The notes under the pieces were generated by a model. The model was given only the letters and a program-made list of their open reading frames with translations, searched no databases and was not told where the DNA came from. From the NCBI RefSeq assembly GCF_021134715.1, contig NC_060025.1, positions 3,286,001 through 3,350,000 of the forward strand: 64,000 bases of DNA, read 5' to 3'. This DNA comes from Daphnia pulex. Lineage: Eukaryota; Arthropoda; Branchiopoda; Diplostraca; Daphniidae. The number at the start of each line of letters is the position of its first letter. Position 1 is the first letter of the stretch. This document shows positions 23,839-35,727 of this stretch, piece by piece. Made by a program: the position numbers and the translations under genes.

Positions 23839-26800
23839 TCAGCGAGTGTTGGCCTCGACTTCGATGGGCAAACATCCCTTGCGGCTGGTCACCTCCTGGA
23901 AGGCGAGGTTGCGCTCCAGTCGTCGGATCTTCTTGGGGCATCCGGAATTGGGCAGGCATTTGGGTTTGAGTTTCTTTTCCCTTTTGGTGAAGCGTTTGAC
24001 GTGCTCTGCGGGCAGATGCAGATTTCAGTTAATATTGGTGAGAACAAGACAAAACAAGACGACGACGACTGCTGGGCTTTATATATTAGGCTACATGATG
24101 GCTGTGCTGATGGGCTACTTACTGGTGGCGGTGGCGCCGAGAAGGACGAAGCGAAAGCGTTGACGTAACGCCTCCGACTGGTCCCTGGTCAAATCCTGGA
24201 CTTTGTAGGTTGTCACGGTCGGTTGCAGCATCCACAGGTGGTGTTCGATGGCCTGGCCGTTGACCACTTGCTGGAAAATGTACTGCAAAGTCACGGGCGA
24301 CGACAGTAACGGCAAGCGCAAAACAAGAGAATCAGCATTTGAATCCAGCAGCAGATAATCAACACTAAAAGACTCTGCCGCCCGCGTCTTGTGCCGGGAA
24401 TGCAGCATCTTTTGCCTTTTATCACATTTCGATCGCTCATGCACAACAAGAACGTGCCGACGTCGGCGACACAAGTCAGCCCGACACTTTGACAATCACG
24501 AGATGGAGCGATATGGGGCGAGAATGGCGGGATTGATGGCGGTACCCTGCCTAGCTCTTTTACGACGTCTGATATCAAGGAGCCGAGCCAGCAGCCGAGA
24601 ATTGGAGGCTGGCGTGGGTTTGTTTTCGGTGCTGGGGAGGCGACAACTGCATGGTTTAGTTTATTACCTGAATGAACTCGGAGGCGTTGCCACCGCCCTG
24701 CGCCCGGTAGACGACGACGTCGTATTCTCTGGGCAAACACAAGGTGAAGTTGCCGTGATGAGTGGACGATTTGATGAGCGAAGACGAGGAAGGAGGCGAC
24801 ATGGGACGACCTGCTGACGGCGTCTTGGTCCGGCCGCTGCCCATTCCAGATGTGGCTTGGATGTTGGACCGCGTCCCAGTGATGGGCGAAGATGACAGGA
24901 GCGGCGTCACGGGACCTGCTGGCACGAGAATAAACGCAGACGTCAGAAGGACCAACGCGGAAGAGCTGGATGAACCGGAAGAGAGAGAGAGAGAGAGACC
25001 CAATTTGGCGGCCAAAGATCACAAGGCCAGCACATTGGACTGGCTTTTTTATGACTTGCAGCCAATGAGTAATACAGGATCAACAACAACATGGCGATGA
25101 AGGATCATCATCCATTTCAATAAATGTGCGCACCTTGGATGTCTCCCTCGAGCGGACAGACGGGGCAGCAGCGGCCGGCGACTTTGACGGGCCTTTCGCA
25201 GTTGAGCGCCGGCCGACTGGGACATTCCAGCCGTTGGCATTCGATCCTGCCAGATTTGCATTTGCAATTGACGCAGTCCATTGGCCCAAATGGACCCATC
25301 ACCGGGTGCCAAGTCGTCCCGTGCAGGTAATATCTACAAAACGTTGAGGAGAAGAAGACGTCACCAGTCGTCGTCGTAATGGCTCAAATGTTGCGTCTCA
25401 ATTGACGGGAACAAGAAAACAGCGTGACGGAATGTATATAGGAGGAGCGTGAAAAAATTTACAGAGACGTACCGCCCGCCGGAGATGCAGTCCTCCAACT
25501 TGCTGTTGGTTCCGTCCGGCTGCTGCTGGATAATGACGGGCGAATTGTCCATCTCGTCCACCCTGCCAGCTGGATCTGTTTGATTGATATAAAATACGTG
25601 ATATAATAGATGGGCCAGTTTTGGAATGGATCAGTTTGATTCAAGCTGCTGAATTATACTACGTACTAGAACTGAATCGTCGTTCATACACGTACCTGGA
25701 CAAACTGGGCAGCAATCGTCCTTGGTTCGGATGGGGTTGTCGCAGTCCACTTTTGGGCAATCTTTCAGTTGGCACATGACCATTCCTCCCTGTGGTGTGC
25801 ATCCATTTCCGCACGAGCCGGAACGAAAACCAAAGAAAAATTTCGGTAGCCGTTAGTAGTCGAATGGATTTCAAGTTCACGCACTTTTTCTGGCGGCAGA
25901 TCGGCGTTGGTTTTTCCGCCTTGATCTAATCAAGAAAATAACGGCGAAGGCGCAACAAGGAAAAAAAGGAGAAACGCGAGACAAGACGAAAAGAAGAAAA
26001 GAAGAAAAGGAGAAGAAGAAGAAGAAGAAGAAGAAGAAGAAGAAGAAGAAGAAGAAGAAGAAGAAGAAGAAGAAGAAGAAGAAGAAGAAGAAGAAGAAGA
26101 AAAGGGATTGCGCGATGAACGTCAGTCGTGATTTACCGCTCCACCTGGATACGGCAGGTATTGGTATTCTCTAATAGCTGTTGGGGCATTCATTCTGCTG
26201 GCTGCATCATCTTGTATTTACTATTTAGTCGTTGCTTCGTTTGTATATTTACGAGCATATCGAGTTTCATCGCCGTGAAACAACTTGCAACGTATTCATC
26301 AGACACGATTTCCTTTTTCCATCAGAGTTGATGAGCGAACCGGTGTGGTCCGGTTTCCTTTTTGTCTGCTGTTGGCCTTGTTGTTCCACGACTTGGTGGT
26401 AACTCGTAAAAAACCCCTCCAAAAAATCCAAGCTCGCAGCAACGGAGACGCGACTTTTGAATGTTACATCCGCGCCAGAGCCGGGCCCCTCGTTTTCCAC
26501 CCAAGCTGGGCCACTCCCACTTGACGTGACCTCTCATCTCGAGTTCTCGACGTCCAGCTCCATCTCGGAACATCTCGGAATCTTGATCATCGTTGGCCTA
26601 GTCGCATCTATTTTTAGGTTTCCCAATAAATATGAGCGAAAATCGCCGACTCGCATTATTCGCTCGAAAAAAAAAAAAAAAGGCCGAAATCAACTGATTG
26701 AACTCATTTCTAAATTCTAGGTAATCTAATCTTTATACTAAAGGTATAGGTCTATATCGTCGGATGAGCGCAAAGTCGACAAGGATCTTTTGTCCTTTCG

Positions 26801-29800
26801 CTACTCTTGATGGAGGACGGACGGGTCTCGATTTCGTGGGATATGCGGCTACCGTTTTGGCATCATCGGCTGGCAGCCAGTCGTTTTCTTTTAGTGGCTC
26901 AGCTACGTCAACTCGACATAGTGGACGATGCCAGCAGCAGCGGCCGAAGAATCAGAGCCCCTCAACTGTTGGGGTGTGATTCGGTTTTTGGGTTAGCCAG
27001 CACCCGGCCAGCCAGGCGGATCCTCTATACCCGTCCAGCAGCATGCAGCCGTGGCTGGCCGTGGCCGTGTGTTGGTATAAAGAGCGGGAGGGAGGGGGAG
27101 GGAGAGAGGGGTGGTTGGGTGGGTTAGACGTAAGGAGGCCGTTGCGATCATAACAATAAAAAACAATCAGAATTTCTATGGCTCGGCGCAGCACAGACAA
27201 CAACAAGAGACGCAACAATAACGGCAGACAACAGCAGGGCGTGATGTTTTTACCTAAGTATGAATATGTTGATGTCTATAAATATATCGAAGCGGGACTC
27301 GGGTAGACGGACACGCGGGTGTTTCAAGAATTGAAAATTATGGAGATGTCATGCAAATGCGCCTTTGCCTTATTCTATCTCTCTCTCTCCCCCCCTGCCC
27401 CTCCATCCGTATAAAATATCGAAATATCAAATTCTTCTTCTTCTTCTTCTATCCTGGCATCTATTTGGTTGGGCCTCTATTACCGTCGTGCACTTCTCCG
27501 ATGATTTGATGCTTTGTGCCGTTGCGCGTCTTCTTTTAGCCTTCGCCTTCCGTTGATGGCCTCATCGGCCCGATGAGGTTGGCCTGGCCATTTCATTCCG
27601 AAGTTTCCCCTCAGCAGTCAAATAGTTGTACGCACGTTACTATATTCTAGTGCCACGAGGAGACGGCCAGCACGGCCAGCACGGCCAGCCAACGACGTCA
27701 AAGAGAAACTGTAGACAAACAGGCGGGGCGGCCGCCGGGTTGTTGTTTCACGCTGGGAAAGGTGCGAGGTCGTGCTCGCCCCCTTTTCTTTCTATTTTTA
27801 GAAAGAAAAACTCTCTGCGTGGTCGACCGAAGGCAATAATAAAAATCCTAAAAAATCGAAACCAGCGGATTCAAATGGAAAAACAAAAATCGGTCGAGTC
27901 GGAGAAAAGGGCCCGACCGTCGAACCCGTCGCCGTTGCGGATAGGGCGGATCGTTTGGAGTTTGGACAGTAGGAAGATGAGGAAGATTCCGTACACACAG
28001 ACTGCTGGAAAAAGGGGAAAGAATCACATTAGGAATTCTGCTCACGACGGCCGTTCGAGGAGAGAGAGAGAGAGAGAGAAAAGAGAAAGAAAAGAAGAAA
28101 GAGAAAGAAAGAAAATGAACGCAACGCACAGTAGAAACGGGGGCACAGCAGTGCGTATCGGTGGCGGCGGCGGCGGCGAGGTGGCGTATACAATAATATG
28201 CTAATAGCCGAGGACCGTGCAAGACACACGCGCGCACATTTAGACGCATCAAAAGGAGAGTGAAATAAATACGGGACTGCTGGGGCGCACGCGTCTGCAA
28301 CGTCTCACGCCAGCACCCGACCGTCACGCGGGGGGACGTACCAGAGCCACCGACCGACCGACCGACCGGCCATCGACAACATTCCAGCACAATGCCATCG
28401 ACGACGAGACGAGAAAGAAAGAAACCCAGAAGGGGAAATTCCTCCTCTCCATCAATTTGTTTTCCTTCTCTCCGTGCTGCATCAACGTCGTCGATATCAC
28501 ATTCCACTCGACAACTGATTACCTAAATTCAGCAGTCGGTTTCTCTTTCGTCTTTGAATCGAATTCTTCGCTGTTGGCCTGCCTACAGTAACTACAGTAC
28601 AGCAGCAGCACAGTACAGCCCCAATTCTCATCTCAACTAATACTGATTCCATCTGCCATCATGTTTTTCCCACAGCCATCCCGATCGAACCGGTTCGGCC
28701 AAACGACTGGCAAACGGCCGGATGCCGCGGATCAGCTTCGCCGATGATTTTAAGCTCCGATGACAACACGGGCAAAACCCATTTTCGTTTCTTTCAAAAT
28801 GACGGAAAAATGGCGCTGCAACTGACCTCGCAAGAGCACTGGACGCACTGATCGGCGTGCTCCGGTTTGAGACCGACATTGGACGACGTGAATCGCTCCT
28901 TGTGGCGGTAGACGTTGCCGTTGTGCAAGCAGGTGACGCCCGACGACGTCGAACTGCCGCTGAGATCCGAAGACGAGAACGAAGACACTGGAACTTCCTC
29001 CGGGTAGAAAGGCGCCGGACGTGTCGAAGCCGCCGTCAGAGTCGTCGTCGTCGATTTCGTGGCCTCTTCTAAATGATGGCAACAAAAACAAGTTTGATTC
29101 ATTAGTAGCTAAATTAGGTATATTTCTCGGGCAGTCCAACAGACAATTTAGTCTCCGCATCAGGTTTAGCTAATAAATACGACCCAAACAATAATAAGCC
29201 GGTTTGTTGTTCTGTTGGTTTGGACGACGCCTCTTCCCATAACGTTTTCTAATTGACCGCTCAGCACGCCTAATATGCAAACTTTGTGCTGCGTTCAAAA
29301 ATGAAAGACTTACTGGAACAGTGGACGCAGCATTCGTTGGTGGCGGCCGATTCGGGCGAGGCGCAATCCTGGCCGCCGCATTCGTGAATGGTGCAGTTGA
29401 TTTTGCCGCCCTTGGGGATTGGGAGAAAAAAAAAAGGAGAAATCAAATCAATGCAACAGCAAGGCTCGCAATAAATAATTTTGAATTATTTGAAGCCAAT
29501 TTTACCTCTTGGCAGATGCAGGCGACGCAGTGAAGGGCTCCGCGTTGGCCCAGTCGCGGGTACCAGACGTCGCCGACCGCGTAGTTTCTCGACGTGAAGG
29601 TGCAAGTCGTTCCGTCCGACACATCGGCCGCCATCACCGTGGACCCTGGATCAAACCATTTCAACAACAAGTACCGGTAATTTAGATGATGAACGAAATT
29701 CGGGAGACGTTACGTCACGCCATTTAACAGACGAGACGAAGCAGATCCGGTCGACAACGTGAGTGGCACACCATTGCCTGCGTGTGCTGTACGTTGTTGC

Positions 29801-32800
29801 TGCCCACGTCTTTTCTTTTGGTAGCTCGCGGCTGATTGTCTACACTCAAGCGGGACTCTTTCCCCAGCGATCGGTGCAAGTTGCAAAATATATAGACGAG
29901 ACAAAACAGTTTCACTATCACTGAACAGTCGTAGCTAAATTTACAGATTTCGCCAAGAGGAACTTTCACGATGTTACCGGCTGACATCAACCTAATGTAC
30001 ACAAGCAACTCTGTTAGCCAATAGCCAAAGCATTCGACTCGTCAATTTTTCCAATCAGCAAACATCACAAGTTGGTGCTGATTGTAAAACTTTTGATGGG
30101 TTTTCGACACTCCAATCGCCCTCGAATAAACAATTACAACTTAATTATTTAACTATTCATTTACTTAGAGAAAATGTGACGATTCAACGAGAGTATCTAG
30201 TGAAATAACCGAGGAACTATTTCGTGTGGCAGATACTACAGATCACTTGGGGATGTAATGGTCTTTTCTCATCTCGTCGTCTGCTAGACGGTTCAAGGGA
30301 ATTTGAATTAGATTTGAATTGAATTAGAAAGTGAATTTCACGATGGCCGCCTCTACAACCCTTCCCCCATTTGCTCTTGGGGTAGGGAAATTGGAAAAAG
30401 TCGTGGTCAATTTTTGTCGTGCTGTGCTGACATCAAATAAAATCAGATTACTAGCTGAAATTTAGATTTAAAGTTTGGCGTTGAATAGGTGCCGTCCGTG
30501 TCCTTTCCTCGGTTTCAGACATGTGGTTTTCTGTTCATTGTGTTATTGGCGTTTGGTTCGTTTCTTGCCAACATACTTGTTACCTTCATACTAATCAGCA
30601 TTGATAAGAGGCTCTTTTGATCGCACCTGCCCATTCTTCGTGTGAATCTAAATAGTCCACTTTTTCCGCAGCAAATTGGTAAGCCATCATTTCCCATGTT
30701 ACTTCCTCGCTACTTTCAACGTACTCTTATTTCCTTCACGTATTGTGCATGAGCCAAAGTTGAATAATTACGTGCACCACAAAAGAGGAATAAACTTGCG
30801 AGCAACCTTGCTCTATTTATTTAAGAAAAAAGAAGAAATTTTGTGTTTGTTTTATTCGTTTCTCTTTGTTCATTTGTTGCACGTGGAGACGTCAAGTCTC
30901 GGTGACGTCAAGTCGGTTTGACGGTGATGAATCGTTCGTTTCATCCCGCATCCAAATAATTCAATATAGGCGTGGTCGGCTCATCCAGCGGGAAACAGTT
31001 TTGGAATGACGGCAGAGGTCTAAACCAAACGGGGCACGTGCAGCAATTACATCGTCTATTCATAGAATTTGCCAATGTCGTTTTTCTGCTGAAATTCCGA
31101 GTCGAGTTGTCGCTGGTTTTTTCTGAATTCGCTGATTTGATTTCGACATGTTGCCACAAAATCTCGTTCCGTCGTTTTTGTTTGATTTTCGCTGGCCAGC
31201 GCAAAAGAGCCGAGACATCGGCTGTGAGACTAGTAGATCTATTTCCAGCCCCGTACAACCCCCCCCCCCCCCCACACACACACACACAACTTGTCGTTCC
31301 AAGCTCGACGACACGCGGCCACCGCCGATCGGGACCCCCAACTCCGTTAGTGTTGCGCAGGCGAAACAATAATAACAGCCCAGCCACCGCCCAAGATAAC
31401 AAACAGACAAGACAAGATGAGTGCCCCGTCGTTAATCGACATCTCTGTACACCTTATCGACCAATGCGGGAAAAAGGGAAAATGAAGGATTAGACTAGTC
31501 AAATGACGAGCGTGTTTACATTCGCGCTGCGTTACACAGACCACAAGATCTTGCTGTGCGGGAGGATCGGCCGTGTTTCTTCTCGGCGTGAAAGGCAATA
31601 AATAAACGCGGCGTCCGATGCCGAGAATTCGAAAACAAACAAGGCCCAATCGTTCATCACTTTGCGTCCTCCTGCCGTTTCTGCGCAGCGTGAACAACCA
31701 GCAACCGCAGTGGCGGGAGGGAAGACACAAATGAAATAAAGTGCCGATTTCCCTCCCGTAAATAAACTGTCGCCGAATTTGATTGTCTGCGCGTAACACG
31801 TCAGGACTGTGGAACAGACAATTGTGCTGTGTGTGTGTGTTTGATTGGATTATTATTACTTTGATTTATGTAATTTATGTAAGAGTTGTAACCGGACTGC
31901 AAGTTGGATGGGATTCCGATTGCTTCCATCTCGCCTTTCCATCATCGACATCCGGTTCGATATTCCATTAATTCCTGTGCGTGATGTGTTTTGTTTTCGT
32001 CTGTGTGATTTTGTCGGTGCTGGTGGTGGTGGATCAGATTCTTCGCCCCCCCCCCCCCCCCAGACTCATCGATGTATACACACACACACACACGCATCGA
32101 TTGTGTTTTTTGGCTTGAATTTCATCCGTTCCGCTCGTCTGTAATTTTCTAATTGGCATCGCCAAAACCCATTCGTCGTCCTCCTCTCTCGCACGGAGGG
32201 GAAAGGACAATTGAATGTGACGAGGAATTTCAGAATTCAGAGATGAGGAGGCGATAAAAAGAAATGGGCCGAAATGCGAGGGAATAACGAAACGTGAAGG
32301 GAGGATCGTGCTGAAGAAAGGAAAACCACAAAAATAAAGAAAAGAAAAAGAAAAAAGAAGAGAGAAAACTCTTTGGAGCTCGCGAGGTTGTTGTGCCGGA
32401 ACTGTCGGTTCATTAGCTCGTTAATTATTCTGATTATTTCGGGTTGTTTTGTTATGTTGTGTCTGTGATGTTTTGCCGGGTCTTATTTATTTCGGTGTTC
32501 TTTTCTTCTCTCTTTCTCTCTCCCGTCCCGTCCCGTCTTAACTCGATGGCTTACGTGATTATGGGAGGGTGTAAAAATTAACGACCGGCCGCCTCTCGAG
32601 TCTAAACGCTCGGTGTTGTCTCGATCTGCTGCGGCCACGGGAATAACTTGGCCAACGTCAAACGCCGGTAAATACGCGAAAATATATTCCCCTCCCCCCC
32701 CCCCCCCATCTATATAGCGCTAATATAAGCTTTTTTCTATGGTCGCCTCTTTCTAGTCTGTCGCAAATGAATTCATTCATTCCGATCCCGCGTACAAGTT

Positions 32801-34790
32801 GAAACGGAGACCCAGCATTTCGTTCCTCGTTCCTCCGGTCCGAGTCTCGAGTCCATGGCAGTTGTCTCTCTCTAACTCCATCCAGCGCCATCCAGCGCAT
32901 CGGCGTGATGGGAAAACGTTAAATATAGCAACAAGTGAACCGAGGATGACGTTGACCTCCCGCCGTCTGCGTTTAGACTTGGTGAGAGGAGGAGGAGAGA
33001 CCAAGTCAGCGATGCCAGACGGTCAAGAGAAGGTCGGCTCTTCACCTAACATACATTGTCTGTCCTAGTGACGTTTGAAATCATCCGCGAGGCAAAAGTA
33101 GAAGAAGAAACCCTCCGTCCCCTAGCTGCTCTCGTCCAAAAGTCACTTCTATTTTTAGTCTACTACAGTCGGCTCCTGCCACCACTAGCTATATACTACT
33201 AGGCTACTACTACGCTCAAAGACTACAACAACACCAACCACTAGGCTACTATTACAACCACACGTTACCATCCAACCAACCAACAAGAGAGAGACAAAAA
33301 AGAGGCTATGTGAAAAAGAAGAAACACTTTACATCAAGTTGATGGACCCTGCATGGTGGTGGTTGGCGTCACGCAGAGAGAGACAGCAGCAGAGTCTGTT
33401 GTACGATGCCACCACCACCACCACTACATGTGCAACATGTTATAGGTTCACATCAGAGACGGGATGGCCTCCTCTGCTGTCCCTCTCGATGCAACCCGGC
33501 CCGGCCCAGCCCAGCCCACCCCCATTTTCTCCATCAGCTCAAAACCCAAAGGGAAAAGGGCACTGGGACGGGGTGTTGTCGTGTGGTGTGAGGGAAACAA
33601 GGTGAAACCGAAACCCTTTTCCAACTCGTGAGAGGACCAGCAGAGACCCCATCAAAGATACGGGGGTATCGTCTCTGTTGATGATGACTGTTATTAAGAT
33701 GGACAGGCATTCCACTCGTTTTATGGATACAACATTACAACAAGCCCAGGGAATAGAGAGAGAGCCAAAACCCAAACCAAACCCTCTTTTCTCTATAGAT
33801 TTTTTTCTTTTTCGACTTTTTCTTGGCTTTTGAGGTTTTTTTTTTACTTTTTTGGGGTTCTCCTTTTTCCAATTATTTTGGGCTTTGGTTCATTTGTCCG
33901 CCATACCTTGGCCGCATGATCCCATTTCCACACTCAATATTCAATATTCCTTATATAAAAAAAGAACTGAAATGAAATTTTCTATATCGAATGCGTCAGG
34001 ATTTCAATGGAGAATTGGAGAATTCACAATTGGTAGACTGTGCGTTTTTTATCTATTCAAGGCGTTTGTTGATTTTTTGTTGCGTCGTCTCCGATGGATT
34101 TTATTGTCTTGGTTTTCTAAAAAATCGCCATAAAACTACGCGCCTCTTTTTTCTTCCTCTTCTTTTCGGACTTTTCCTACAGCACATTTACGATTCTAAA
34201 AGTGTCGTTTGTTTTGACGCTTACAACTGGCGACGCAAACTGCGCCCTTTGACAGCGGAACCAAACCCTCGTACTGTGCGTGGCATATTATATTTGTCTG
34301 TCCGTTATCGGTTCGTTATGAATATTCAACTTTGATTGTATTAACTGCGAGTTGCCGCACCTATAATGCTCCTCAAATGGACACGAATGAAACAAAGGCT
34401 GCTGGAGAAATTGGCACGAATGTCAATGCGGCTTTATGGGGCCACTCACGGAAAAGAACAACCCTGGATGTATGCCTACGATTATTGCACGGCGCCAGCC
34501 TAACCGAGCTCATTCATTGCTTCCTTCCTTTTCCACTCGATTGCCGCTCGTCGCCGCGAACGAGTCAACAGTCGACGTCAACCAACAGACGCGACGGAAA
34601 CGATGATGTCACTGCATGGCGTATTCTTTGTTTTACCTGCTGCCATCAGCGATGAGAATGTCGACAGGAGGAGCAATATCGTCGGGACGGCTGCGGTCAG
34701 GGTTGTTGTCGTCATCATCCGGCCTTGTTGTTTTTGCTGCTGCTGCTGCTGACGACCCATGATGGCGGAATTGGCTGACGCTGCTGTCAT
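23839..34790 (-). CDS. Chrdl: Chordin-like secreted protein with three VWC domains, copy B (10 coding exons)
   Basis: Mirror copy of the gene in arm 1, on the opposite strand. In transcript order the coding exons are 34637-34790, 29506-29645, 29314-29410, 28827-29068, 25696-25789, 25473-25575, 25134-25333, 24668-24915, 24123-24282 and 23839-24005. I saw no coding difference from copy A, so the predicted 534-residue product is the same: signal peptide, three VWC domains and the chordin-like tail. All splice sites are intact, so this is not a decayed pseudogene. Differences are noncoding: two bases in the acceptor tract before the start codon (TTTTGTCGCAG instead of TTTGATCGCAG), a longer GAA tract in intron 4, one extra base in intron 8 and an unrelated 3' untranslated region. 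The gene converges on copy A across the spacer. Confidence 0.85.
26011..26101 (+). repeat. (GAA)n microsatellite, arm 2
   Basis: About 30 GAA units (about 91 bp), the mirror of the TTC tract in arm 1 and about five units longer. It lies in intron 4 of chordin-like copy B. Confidence 0.95.
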
Positions 34791-35660
34791 TCGGCTGCTG
34801 CTGCGACAAAACAGAGAAAACAAAACAAAAAAACGAGAATAATGAAAATCTTGTTTTAAAATTTACCAGCGTGCCGCCTATCAGATACCTTTAAAGGTGA
34901 CACTCTGTGCAAGGAGATAGGAGGAGAACAAAAGTCAAATGATGGGCACCACTTTTTGTTTTGTTTTTTGTTTTTATGTTTATTTTGTTTTTGATTGCAC
35001 GAAAATCGTCACGTCTCGAAACGGAACTGAATTTCCCTCGGTAATTTCGTATTCCAGTAACAAATGATGCTCGACGACACAAATGGAATCACACACGACG
35101 CGAGGATCGGATCGTCAACAGATTTTGGCTCGTTGCCGTTTTTCTGTGAGGTGCGGAGGCGATGCCGGTCAGTGGAAGACTGGCGAGACCTGGTCGAATG
35201 GTAGCGCGTGTTATGTTTTCCCATTTTCTTTCTTCTTTAAAAAATAAGAAAAAAGGAAATTCTCTTCTCGCTCCATTCTCTCATTCCTTCGCCCTCCTCT
35301 TTCCTCCCCTTTCTCTTTCTGTTTCATTCTATCCTTCGGCAATCGTCCAACAGACAGACAAGACTATAGACCCCGGCACAGCAACACACGCACAGAGACT
35401 CGCGTTTGTACCTCTCGTCTCTTTTTCTTTTCCCTTTTCTTATAATATCCGTGGCCATTAAATACTTACAGCAGATGAATAGATGCGCGACCAGATTTTC
35501 GTTTTTTTGACTTGACTGCAGCCAACGCGTGCCAAATATCCCATTATACGACATCCTGGTTCCAGGAAATCCCGGGAATTGTCAGAGATATCGAATCAGC
35601 GAGAAAACGCGCCTGCTGCCGGCCGTTTCTTCCATTCAGCCATCAGGACCAGTGACTCAC

Positions 35661-35727
35661 GTTATTATCTATGACCGATTGACCGTCGTGTTTGACGAAT
35701 GAACGAATTCAGTAGGCCCTATATATA
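35661..35727 (-). promoter_or_regulatory. Candidate proximal core promoter and noncoding first exon, arm 2
   Basis: Exact counterpart of 8525-8591. On the minus strand there is TATATATA at 35720-35727, initiator TCATTC with its A at 35700, and a 40-bp exon ending at 35661 before the donor GTGAGT. It would feed the acceptor just upstream of the copy B start codon at 34790. Confidence 0.65.
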
